Source: Verrucomicrobiota bacterium (GTDB lineage: Bacteria > Verrucomicrobiota > Verrucomicrobiia > Chthoniobacterales > UBA10450). Taken from it: DNA of 6,473 bases. The notes beneath the pieces are model-generated. The model was not told the DNA's origin and ran no database searches. It was given only the letters and a program-made list of their open reading frames with translations. Positions 1 to 5,687 of the stretch are shown piece after piece. The translations under genes and the position numbers were made by a program. How positions within the stretch are numbered: position 1 is the stretch's first letter; each line of letters starts with the position of its first letter. The stretch is from the NCBI GenBank assembly GCA_003219115.1, contig QHPN01000138.1:6785-13257 (forward strand), read 5' to 3'.

Positions 1-383
1 ACATGAAAGCGACGGATGCGCTGGCTGCGCTGAAAGCGCATCTGGCCAACCATGGCTTCGGCGACGTCGAGGTAAACATGAGCGGCGGCTATGATCCGAC
101 CAGCACGTCTGCTGACTCGGCCTTGATCAAAGCTCAGGTCGCAACGTACAAGCAATTTGGAATCGATCCGCTTTTGTGGCCGCGCAATGCGGGATCTTAT
201 CCCGGTTATGTGTTTACCGGCGAACCGCTCAAACTTGCGGCCGGCCATTTCGGGCTCGGTCACGGCAGCGGCGCGCACGCGCCGGACGAATATTACGTAA
301 TCGAATCGGCCAATCCAAAAGTTCAAAACTTCGACGGCGTGGTGATGTCGTTTGTCCAGTATTTGTACGAGCTGGCGAAGTGA
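1..383 (+). CDS. M20-family metallopeptidase (dipeptidase/deacylase type), C-terminal fragment
   Basis: This is the last 126 or so residues of a zinc-dependent M20 (ArgE/DapE/CPG2-like) peptidase. The family hydrolyses amide bonds in small peptides or N-acyl amino acids with a two-metal centre in the cytoplasm. The reading frame is open at the left window edge, so the ATG at base 3 is probably an internal Met rather than the true start. Visible family features, numbered from that Met, are a serine/threonine-rich stretch after GGYDP (residues 28-40), the RNAGSYPGYVF loop (61-71), and the C-terminal GHGSGAHAPDEYY segment (86-98). His92 of AHAPDE matches the last metal-ligand His of the family. 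The chain ends with a helix, VVMSFVQYLYELAK, as expected for a natural C-terminus. The N-terminal metal-binding half and the lid-domain start lie outside the window, so substrate specificity cannot be judged. It is separated from the next gene by 290 bp, so they are probably not one operon. Confidence 0.85.
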   Translation, partial: MKATDALAALKAHLANHGFGDVEVNMSGGYDPTSTSADSALIKAQVATYKQFGIDPLLWPRNAGSYPGYVFTGEPLKLAAGHFGLGHGSGAHAPDEYYVIESANPKVQNFDGVVMSFVQYLYELAK

Positions 384-397
384 GTCCGAGCCGGACT
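383..397 (+). other. Short perfect hairpin on the M20 peptidase stop codon
   Basis: AGTCCG (383-388) and CGGACT (392-397) form a perfect 6-bp stem with a 3-nt AGC loop, starting at the last base of the TGA stop (381-383). No T tract follows, so it does not qualify as a standard intrinsic terminator. It could stabilise the 3' end or be chance. Confidence 0.3.
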
Positions 398-673
398 GGC
401 GGATCTCCAAAGCCGACCGGGATGCCGCTGTCTTCGCCCTCGGCAGTATGCGTTTGGGCAAAAATCAGATGCCCACAAGACGTCTTCGATTCTCACAATA
501 ATACCGCGCGTGTCATCCTGAGCAAAGCGAAGGATCTCACATCTGCTGGCAATCGGGCAAAGTAGATTGCGTGACAATTACATCACTTGTGAGGGTCCCT
601 CGCTCGCGCCCGGGATGACAAACATCGTGGGCTTGCGTGACAGGATTGTTCCCAGTGATACGGTGCGCCAGGA
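384..673. other. 290-bp gene-free gap before the metallopeptidase/ATP-grasp pair
   Basis: No convincing coding region lies here; the open frames that cross it lack family motifs and read through the palindromic element at 511-620. Bases 398-510 show nothing I can assign. Bases 621-673 must include the leader of the next gene. The 10-mer TTGCGTGACA occurs twice, at 567-576 (inside the element) and at 633-642 (just outside it). No promoter with acceptable -35 and -10 boxes could be assigned by eye. Confidence 0.6.
511..620. repeat. 110-bp palindromic repeat element (REP/MITE-like) with imperfect terminal inverted repeats
   Basis: The left arm (511-541) begins TGTCATCCTGAGC and ends TCTCACA. 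The reverse complement of the right arm (588-620) begins TGTCATCCCGGGC and ends CCTCACA. Both arms share a GCGAAGGAT/GCGAGGGAC core, so they are diverged copies of one sequence in inverted orientation, with small gaps, around a 46-nt centre. The outermost eight bases, TGTCATCC, are identical in both arms. There is no coding capacity for a transposase. From memory, sequences beginning TGTCATCCTGAGC(G/A)AAGCGAAGGATCT are scattered in many copies through intergenic DNA of several environmental bacteria; this was not searched. Whether it moves as DNA or acts as an RNA hairpin is unknown. Confidence 0.7.
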
Positions 674-1684
674 ATGGACGCCCCGGCCGATTGGGCAGTA
701 TTAAGCGACGAGCAGCTTCTGGAATGTCGCATCGCCAAGCTCGGGCTGCGGCTTGGGGGCACGCCTGTCGAATCCCTGATCAAACAACTTTACGACGAGC
801 TTTCGGCGAAGGGACTCGGATTTCATCCACGGTGTCATATTGGCGACGAATGGTTTGTGCCGGTTGGGATCCCGGCCATCTTCGTGCCTTTTTTTCTGGT
901 GCACGATCGGCTGCGCGCACTGGAACGGAAGATGATGCTCGAAGTCGAGGGCGAAACACCCGAATACTTCATGAAGTTAATCCGGCACGAGACGGCGCAC
1001 GCTTACAACTACGCCTACCATCTTCCCCGCAATAAAGGATGGGCGCAGGTTTTTGGGCAAACTTCTGACGAAGAAACGCCGGACTTTTATCGGCCACGGC
1101 CATTCAGCCGCAGTTACGTCGTGCACCTGGACGATTGGTACGCGCAGAGTCATCCGGACGAAGATTTCGCGGAGACGTTCGCGGTCTGGCTCACGCCGGG
1201 GCTCGATTGGCGGAATCGTTATGCCGGCTGGAAAGCGCTGCAAAAACTGGAATACGTTGATGAATTGATGCGGTCGCTGATGGGGAAGCCGCCGCTGCAT
1301 ACGCCGCCCTATCGCGTCGCGGCGTACAACTGTCTGAACCTCAAGCTCAAGACTTATTACGCGCGGAAACGAAAGCTCTATGAGGATACTTATCCCGGGT
1401 TCTATGACGCCGATCTGCGGCAGCTCTTCGCCGCGCCCGCCGGCATCAAGGCGAGTTCTTATCTGCGTTTGCGACGGCGACGGCTCTTGAATGCGGTTTG
1501 TCAATGGACTAACGAGAAGAAGTACCGGGTCAACGAACTTCTCACCCGGCTGATCGAGCGTTGCGATCATCTTGGGCTCAATGTCCATAACGACGATCCA
1601 CAAGAGGATTTTCGCGTCTCCGCCTTTATCACTACTTTGGTGATGAATTATCTTTTCACCGGTAAATTTAAGCGGACGAAATAG
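674..1684 (+). CDS. Putative zinc-binding metallopeptidase (zincin, HExxH) paired with an ATP-grasp ligase
   Basis: A 336-aa probable cytosolic zinc peptidase, resembling the family annotated as putative zinc-binding metallopeptidase (Peptidase_Mx-like). The zinc-binding helix is RHETAHAYNYAYH (residues 104-116), with His105 and His109 as ligands and Glu106 as the catalytic base. The usual fourth position of HEAGH is Ala here. A second conserved block, SHPDEDFAETFAVWL (159-173), about 55 residues on, offers the third ligand; Glu167 or Glu163 are candidates. Ahead lies the family-like segment GFHPRCHIGDEWFVP (49-63), and behind it GWKALQKLEYVDELMR (185-200) and a basic tail (LRLRRRR, 264-270). 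I see no signal peptide or membrane span. The ATG at 674 is the only start after an in-frame TGA at 656-658. AGGA abuts it, too close for normal Shine-Dalgarno spacing. The stop TAG is one base before the next gene, so the two are almost certainly co-transcribed. The natural substrate is unknown; a peptide or amide made by the partner ligase is an inference. Confidence 0.8.
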   Translation: MDAPADWAVLSDEQLLECRIAKLGLRLGGTPVESLIKQLYDELSAKGLGFHPRCHIGDEWFVPVGIPAIFVPFFLVHDRLRALERKMMLEVEGETPEYFMKLIRHETAHAYNYAYHLPRNKGWAQVFGQTSDEETPDFYRPRPFSRSYVVHLDDWYAQSHPDEDFAETFAVWLTPGLDWRNRYAGWKALQKLEYVDELMRSLMGKPPLHTPPYRVAAYNCLNLKLKTYYARKRKLYEDTYPGFYDADLRQLFAAPAGIKASSYLRLRRRRLLNAVCQWTNEKKYRVNELLTRLIERCDHLGLNVHNDDPQEDFRVSAFITTLVMNYLFTGKFKRTK

Positions 1685-1685
1685 T

Positions 1686-2705
1686 GTGAAAAAGAAACTC
1701 AAGGTCCTTGCCCTGTTCGACGCCATCCGGGCGACCAAGATCGACCAGGATCTGAGCAAGGAGATGAAGACGGAGGATTGGAAAACCGAGGCCAATGTCC
1801 TGAGCGCGCTGCGCACCCTCGGTCACACCGAGGAGCATCTCGCGATTTTCGATGATCTCGATCTCCTACGGCAGAAGCTAGCAACCTTCCAACCCGACGT
1901 GATTTTTAATCTGGCGGATCAGTTCAAGAATAACCGCGGGTTCGATCAGAACATTGTTTCTTTCCTGGAGATGCAGGGCGTGCCCTTCACCGGTTGTAGC
2001 GCCACTGGCCTCGTTCTGTGCAAACACAAAGGCATCTCGAAAAAAATCCTGCATTATCATCGCATCCACGTGCCGAATTTTGTCGTTATCCCGCGCGGTC
2101 AGCGCATTCTACGGCCGAAACAGCTCAAGTTCCCGATCCTGGTCAAACCCGTGAAAGAGGAAGCTTCCTACGGGATTTCGCAGGCGTCGTTTGTTGAAAC
2201 AGACGAGCAATTCAAGGAACGCGCGGAATTTATTCATGAGAGCCACGATGCCGATGTCATCGCGGAGGAATACATCGAGGGTCGCGAACTTTATGTTGGA
2301 TTAATGGGAAATTTCCGGCTCAAAGTTTTTCCGCTTCGTGAACTGGTCTTCCGGGAAGTGCCGCCAGACGAGCCGAAGATCGCGACATACCGCGCGAAAT
2401 GGGACGAGGAATATCGCAAACGCTGGGGTTTGCGGAACAAATTTGCCGAAGGACTCGAGCCAGCGCTGGTCACGCGCATCGAGGAAACTTGCAGGCGCAT
2501 TTACCGGCTACTCACAATCGACGGGTATGCGCGTATCGATCTGCGGCTAACTCCGAAAAACGAAATTTATTTTATCGAAGCCAATCCGAATCCAATTCTG
2601 GCCGAAGACGAAGATTTCGCCCAGGCCGCGGGTAAGGCGGGCCTGCCATATCCACAGTTGATCGACCGCATCATCCGCCAGGGGATGAATACGCTGCGCG
2701 ACTGA
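1686..2705 (+). CDS. D-Ala-D-Ala-ligase-like ATP-grasp amide/peptide ligase
   Basis: A 339-aa ATP-grasp enzyme of the Ddl-like group, which activates a carboxylate as acyl-phosphate and joins it to an amine. The N-terminal preATP-grasp region runs to about residue 100, with PDVIFNLAD at 70-78. The Ddl-type hinge VPFTGCSATG (99-108) is followed by a lysine pair (119-120). The ATP-binding block is FPILVKPVKEEASYGIS (149-165), with Lys154 the likely phosphate contact. Then come EEYIEGRELYVG (194-205) and the metal-binding C-terminal strand RIDLRL...FIEANPNP (283-303), where Asp285, Glu298 and Asn300 fit the Mg ligands. Although Ddl-like, it departs from true Ddl at the end motif (EANPNP rather than the ENTxPG type) and sits beside a peptidase rather than cell-wall genes, so a peptidoglycan role is unlikely. 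The start is GTG, one base after the upstream TAG, with no clear Shine-Dalgarno; reinitiation from the metallopeptidase is likely. An automatic label of ddl would be misleading. Confidence 0.83.
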   Translation: MKKKLKVLALFDAIRATKIDQDLSKEMKTEDWKTEANVLSALRTLGHTEEHLAIFDDLDLLRQKLATFQPDVIFNLADQFKNNRGFDQNIVSFLEMQGVPFTGCSATGLVLCKHKGISKKILHYHRIHVPNFVVIPRGQRILRPKQLKFPILVKPVKEEASYGISQASFVETDEQFKERAEFIHESHDADVIAEEYIEGRELYVGLMGNFRLKVFPLRELVFREVPPDEPKIATYRAKWDEEYRKRWGLRNKFAEGLEPALVTRIEETCRRIYRLLTIDGYARIDLRLTPKNEIYFIEANPNPILAEDEDFAQAAGKAGLPYPQLIDRIIRQGMNTLRD

Positions 2706-2712
2706 GGCAGCG

Positions 2713-2745
2713 GAAACGCCCAACGTCCAACGCCGAACGCCGAAG
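2713..2745. repeat. Degenerate heptanucleotide tandem array
   Basis: Four full heptamers and a partial fifth: GAAACGC, CCAACGT, CCAACGC, CGAACGC, CGAAG. The consensus is C(C/G)AACG(C/T). It begins eight bases after the ATP-grasp stop codon. Similar degenerate AACG heptamer arrays are, from memory, common between genes in Verrucomicrobiota. There is no known function, and replication slippage is enough to explain it. Confidence 0.65.
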
Positions 2746-2820
2746 TCAGATCTGGAGGAGACGCGCCGGTGTGTCTTAAAAATTATGGCGCTCCAGAGAA
2801 ATGTCTTCTCGCGGGGTGAG

Positions 2821-2848
2821 AAAGCGGCAAAAGACTGCCGCACTCCAA
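2821..2848 (-). repeat. 28-nt hairpin repeat, copy 1 (inverted)
   Basis: Read on the - strand it begins TTGGAGTGCGGCAG and ends TTGCCGCTTT. GCGGCA pairs with TGCCGC to form a self-contained stem-loop. It is the inverted counterpart of the copy at 2893-2920, sharing the TTGGAGTGCG start and GCTTT end. Confidence 0.75.
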
Positions 2849-2892
2849 AAGCTGGCGCCTGCTTGTATTGCCTCCGAGATTCGCGAAGCGTC

Positions 2893-2920
2893 TTGGAGTG
2901 CGCCAGCCCTCTGGCGCTTT
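2893..2920 (+). repeat. 28-nt hairpin repeat, copy 2
   Basis: Begins TTGGAGTGCGCCAG and ends CTGGCGCTTT. GCGCCAG pairs with CTGGCGC in a perfect 7-bp stem with a 4-nt loop. Compared with copy 1, one stem base pair is switched from G-C to C-G on both sides, so pairing is preserved while sequence changes. With copy 1 it makes a 100-bp palindromic pair, like a bipartite REP element. Confidence 0.75.
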
Positions 2921-2981
2921 GGAATGTGGAAGACAGAAAGACTCTGAGCCCATTATCGGAAGTCTAGCGCCGTTCTTACGG

Positions 2982-2998
2982 TGGAGGGAGGCCCTCCA
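2982..2998 (+). other. Perfect 7-bp hairpin in the mutS leader
   Basis: TGGAGGG (2982-2988) pairs with CCCTCCA (2992-2998) around a 3-nt AGG loop, ending 47 bases before the mutS ATG. No T tract follows, so it is not a typical terminator. It could be a fragment of another dispersed repeat or a leader structure. Confidence 0.4.
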
Positions 2999-3045
2999 AG
3001 AAATCGAAACTCGCAATTGGCCGCGGCTGATTTCATCTTGGTTGG

Positions 3046-5634
3046 ATGGCGGACCCGTTGACTCCGATGATGCAGCAATACCAGCGGCTGCGCGGAAGCG
3101 TCCCGGCGGATGTGTTGCTGCTCTTTCGGCTCGGCGATTTTTACGAGCTGTTTTTCGAGGATGCGAAGGAAGCCGCTGGTTTGCTGAATGTCGCGCTGAC
3201 GAAACGCAACGGCGTGCCGATGTGCGGGGTGCCATATCATGCCGCGCAAAATTATATCGCGAAGCTGATCAAGGCAGGAAAACGGGTCGCGATTTGCGAT
3301 CAGACGAGCGAGCCGCAGCCGGGGCGGATCGTAACGCGCGATATCACGCAGATCATTAGCGCGGGAACGGTGAGCGAACTGGGTTTGTTGGAAGCGAAAC
3401 GCGCTAATTATCTGGCAGCGATTTATAAGCACGAATCCAACGGCCCGTCTCAGACGGTTTTCGGATTCGCTTATGCCGATTTAACCACCGGCGAGTTCCG
3501 CCTCATGCAATTGAGGACGCAGGCGGCATTAACTGATGAATTGGCACGGGTTGGGCCGTCGGAAATTTTGGTAAGCGAGGAACAGCGTTTTCCTGCGATC
3601 GAGCGTGTGCTTGCGCACGACAGTTACGCCTTCCTTCCTGAACAGGCGACGTTCACGTTGTGCGAGCATTTCAAAACGAAATCGCTTGATGGTTTTGGTT
3701 GCGCAGAAATGCCGGCGGCGATCGGCGCGGCGGGCGCGATCGTTCATTATCTCAAGCATCACCTGCGTCGAAAAATCGATCACCTCGCGACGTTGCGTTG
3801 TGAATCGGCGGCCGATCACGTTGTGCTCGATGCAGCAACGCAGACAAATCTTGATCTGGTCGAATCCCGCGGGGCACGCGATACCAGTTTGCTGGCGGTG
3901 CTCGACCGCACCGTCACCCCGATGGGCGGGCGGAAATTGCGCAGCTGGATTTTGCAGCCGTTGCGCGATTTGACTGAGCTGAATCGCCGGCAGCAGATGA
4001 TTGCCGATCTGCTGCACGAATCGGACGTGCTCGGATCATTGCGCCACGCGCTCAAATCGATTCGCGATATCGAGCGCGCCGCCGGCCGGCTCTCGCAAGT
4101 TTCTGGAAACGCGCGCGATCTCGTGGCGCTGAAAAATTCATTGCAACACATTCCGCAACTTAAGACGGAGTTGGGCAAGCTGACTGAGCGAATAAATTTC
4201 GGGAAGGCCAACCCTCCTGTAGAGGCAGGCGTGTCGCCTGCAAATTCTAGCACAATGCAGCCGACACGGCTGCCACCACAGGGAAAAACAGAGTTCGCGG
4301 GATCGCTGGTCGAGCATCTGCAAGCCGAGGTTCACGAGATGCCCAAGCTGGCGGCGAAATTGCAAACTGCGCTGCTTGATGACGCGCCTCTGGCGTTGAA
4401 AGAAGGAGGAATTTTCCGTGACGGTTTTAATCCGCAGCTCGATGAGCTCCGCAACGCCTCGCGCGAGGGCAAGAATTGGATCAACGCGCTCCAGGAACGC
4501 GAAATCGCCACAACCGGAATCAAATCGCTAAAGGTGCGGTTCAATTCTGTCTTCGGTTATTTCATCGAGGTCACGAAATCGAATCTGAGCAATGTGCCGG
4601 CGCATTACACCCGCAAGCAAACTACTGTTGGCGGGGAGCGCTTCATCACCCCCGAATTGAAGGAAATGGAGGCAAAAATCCTCGGGGCTGATGAACGGGC
4701 GCGAAACCTGGAATATTCGCTGTTCCAAAAGTTGCGCGATGAAACTTTAACGGAACTTGGACCGCTACAAAAAACGGCGGGCGCGATTGCGGTCGTGGAT
4801 GCGATTTGCTCGCTGGCGGAGACGGCGCGGTTATTTCATTACTGCCGACCGCAGTTGGATGATTCGCTCCGGCTGACGATTTGTGACGGACGGCATCCCG
4901 TGCTCGACCAAAACCTGGTCGAAGAAAAGTTCGTTCCTAACGATACCGAGCTCGACGGCGAGAGACTTCGTCTCGCTATTATCACCGGGCCGAACATGGC
5001 TGGGAAGTCGACCTATATCCGGCAGGTCGCACTCATTGTCTTGATGGCGCAGACCGGCAGTTTCGTGCCGGCGCGGAGCGCGGAAATCGGTTTGGTCGAC
5101 CGCATTTTTACCCGGGTGGGGGCGAGCGACGATCTTTCACGCGGGCAATCGACTTTCATGGTTGAGATGAACGAGACTGCGAACATCGTAAACAATGCGA
5201 CCGAGCGCAGCCTCATCATTCTTGATGAGATTGGGCGCGGGACCTCGACGTTCGATGGCTTGTCGATTGCGTGGAGCGTGGCGGAATTTTTGCACGACAA
5301 AATCAAGGCCCGCACGCTCTTCGCGACCCATTATCACGAGCTGACCAAGCTGGCAGTGGATCGGAAGGGAGTGGTCAACTTCAACGTCGCCGTGCGGGAA
5401 TGGAACGAGCAGATCATTTTCCTGCGCAAAATCGTGCCCGGCGGCGCGGACAAGAGCTACGGCATTCAGGTCGCGCGGCTGGCCGGTTTGCCGCGCGAAA
5501 TCCTGGATCGCGCGAAAGACATTCTGGCACATTTGGAAAACCCAAACGGCGCGGTCGTTCACACCAAAGCAAAGAGAAGAAAATCGACGCAAGTCCTTCC
5601 GCAAGCGCAGAAGCCGCAGCTCGATTTGCTGTGA
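3046..5634 (+). CDS. mutS: DNA mismatch repair ATPase MutS
   Basis: An 862-aa MutS (E. coli: 853), the dimeric clamp that recognises mispaired or looped bases and signals to MutL. The mismatch-reading motif GDFYELF gives Phe32 and Glu34. The connector domain follows to about 250, then the lever and clamp region, including the conserved VRFNSVFGYFIEV block and FITPELKEME. The ABC-type ATPase carries Walker A GPNMAGKST (648-656, Lys654), signature LSRGQSTFMVEMNE, Walker B LIILDEIGRG (Asp727, Glu728) and the H-loop THYHEL (His762). A dimerisation helix-turn-helix (ARLAGLPREILDRAKDIL) precedes a charged linker and a C-terminal QLDLL (858-862), which fits the beta-clamp-binding consensus. The ATG at 3046 is the first start after an in-frame TGA at 3028-3030; MM at residues 8-9 is an alternative. 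I see no good Shine-Dalgarno. The odd feature is that residues of about 391-413 in the lever domain are encoded by a palindromic repeat with no counterpart in E. coli MutS. All catalytic motifs are intact, so the protein is probably functional. Confidence 0.98.
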   Translation: MADPLTPMMQQYQRLRGSVPADVLLLFRLGDFYELFFEDAKEAAGLLNVALTKRNGVPMCGVPYHAAQNYIAKLIKAGKRVAICDQTSEPQPGRIVTRDITQIISAGTVSELGLLEAKRANYLAAIYKHESNGPSQTVFGFAYADLTTGEFRLMQLRTQAALTDELARVGPSEILVSEEQRFPAIERVLAHDSYAFLPEQATFTLCEHFKTKSLDGFGCAEMPAAIGAAGAIVHYLKHHLRRKIDHLATLRCESAADHVVLDAATQTNLDLVESRGARDTSLLAVLDRTVTPMGGRKLRSWILQPLRDLTELNRRQQMIADLLHESDVLGSLRHALKSIRDIERAAGRLSQVSGNARDLVALKNSLQHIPQLKTELGKLTERINFGKANPPVEAGVSPANSSTMQPTRLPPQGKTEFAGSLVEHLQAEVHEMPKLAAKLQTALLDDAPLALKEGGIFRDGFNPQLDELRNASREGKNWINALQEREIATTGIKSLKVRFNSVFGYFIEVTKSNLSNVPAHYTRKQTTVGGERFITPELKEMEAKILGADERARNLEYSLFQKLRDETLTELGPLQKTAGAIAVVDAICSLAETARLFHYCRPQLDDSLRLTICDGRHPVLDQNLVEEKFVPNDTELDGERLRLAIITGPNMAGKSTYIRQVALIVLMAQTGSFVPARSAEIGLVDRIFTRVGASDDLSRGQSTFMVEMNETANIVNNATERSLIILDEIGRGTSTFDGLSIAWSVAEFLHDKIKARTLFATHYHELTKLAVDRKGVVNFNVAVREWNEQIIFLRKIVPGGADKSYGIQVARLAGLPREILDRAKDILAHLENPNGAVVHTKAKRRKSTQVLPQAQKPQLDLL
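4216..4282. repeat. 67-bp palindromic repeat pair embedded in frame in mutS
   Basis: Two 26-nt units face each other across a 15-nt spacer. The left unit (4216-4241) begins CCTGTAGAGGCAGGCG and contains the perfect hairpin GCAGGCG-TGT-CGCCTGC (4225-4241). The right unit (4257-4282), read on the - strand, begins CCTGTGGTGGCAGCCG and contains GCAGCCG-TGT-CGGCTGC. The units differ at four of 26 positions, and two of those are a compensating stem pair (G-C to C-G). The element is translated as PVEAGVSPA...RLPPQG (MutS residues 391-413) with no stop codon. From memory, GTAGAGGCAGGCGT-type hairpins are dispersed repeats in Verrucomicrobiota; this was not searched. Confidence 0.8.
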
Positions 5635-5687
5635 GATGGTTGCGTTTCGTCCCTCTTGATAAGCGGCGGTGTAGGCTTGGGCAGTCT

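Larger units (their letters stand above)
2706..3045. other. 340-bp repeat-rich gap between the ATP-grasp gene and mutS
   Basis: No gene is supported. The gap holds a heptamer array (2713-2745), a small hairpin TTCTC/GAGAA (2806-2822), two inverted hairpin repeats (2821-2848 and 2893-2920) and a perfect short hairpin (2982-2998). A 60-codon open frame from 2785 and a longer one from 2868 run straight through the repeats and have no recognisable motifs. The mutS promoter should lie here or upstream, but I could not pick a convincing pair of boxes. Confidence 0.65.

Noticed and set aside
511..620. CRISPR array or tRNA gene
   Set aside because: There are only two inverted arms, not regularly spaced direct repeats, and no cloverleaf could be drawn. 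Nothing else in the window resembles a CRISPR array or tRNA.
633..661. Possible promoter TTGCGT ... TGATAC before the metallopeptidase
   Set aside because: Spacing is 17 bp, but the -10 hexamer is a poor match to TATAAT, and the position leaves a leader of only a few bases. This is not enough to call.
977..1816. 279-codon open frame on the - strand across the metallopeptidase/ATP-grasp junction
   Set aside because: It lies antisense to two well-supported genes with catalytic motifs and has no family features of its own. Long antisense frames are common in GC-rich DNA.
1686..2705. Annotating the ATP-grasp gene as ddl (cell-wall D-alanine--D-alanine ligase)
   Set aside because: The C-terminal EANPNP motif and the coupling to a metallopeptidase argue for a Ddl-like ligase of different substrate; no cell-wall genes are nearby.
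2785..2967. 60-codon + strand open frame with a GGAGGAG upstream (2754-2760)
   Set aside because: The purine box is about 24 bases from the ATG, the frame runs through both inverted hairpin repeats, and it has no recognisable protein motif. It is best explained as repeat DNA.
2868..3359. 163-codon + strand open frame overlapping the start of mutS
   Set aside because: It begins in repeat DNA and continues in another frame of the clearly real mutS; composition is Arg/Ala-rich as in frame shadows.
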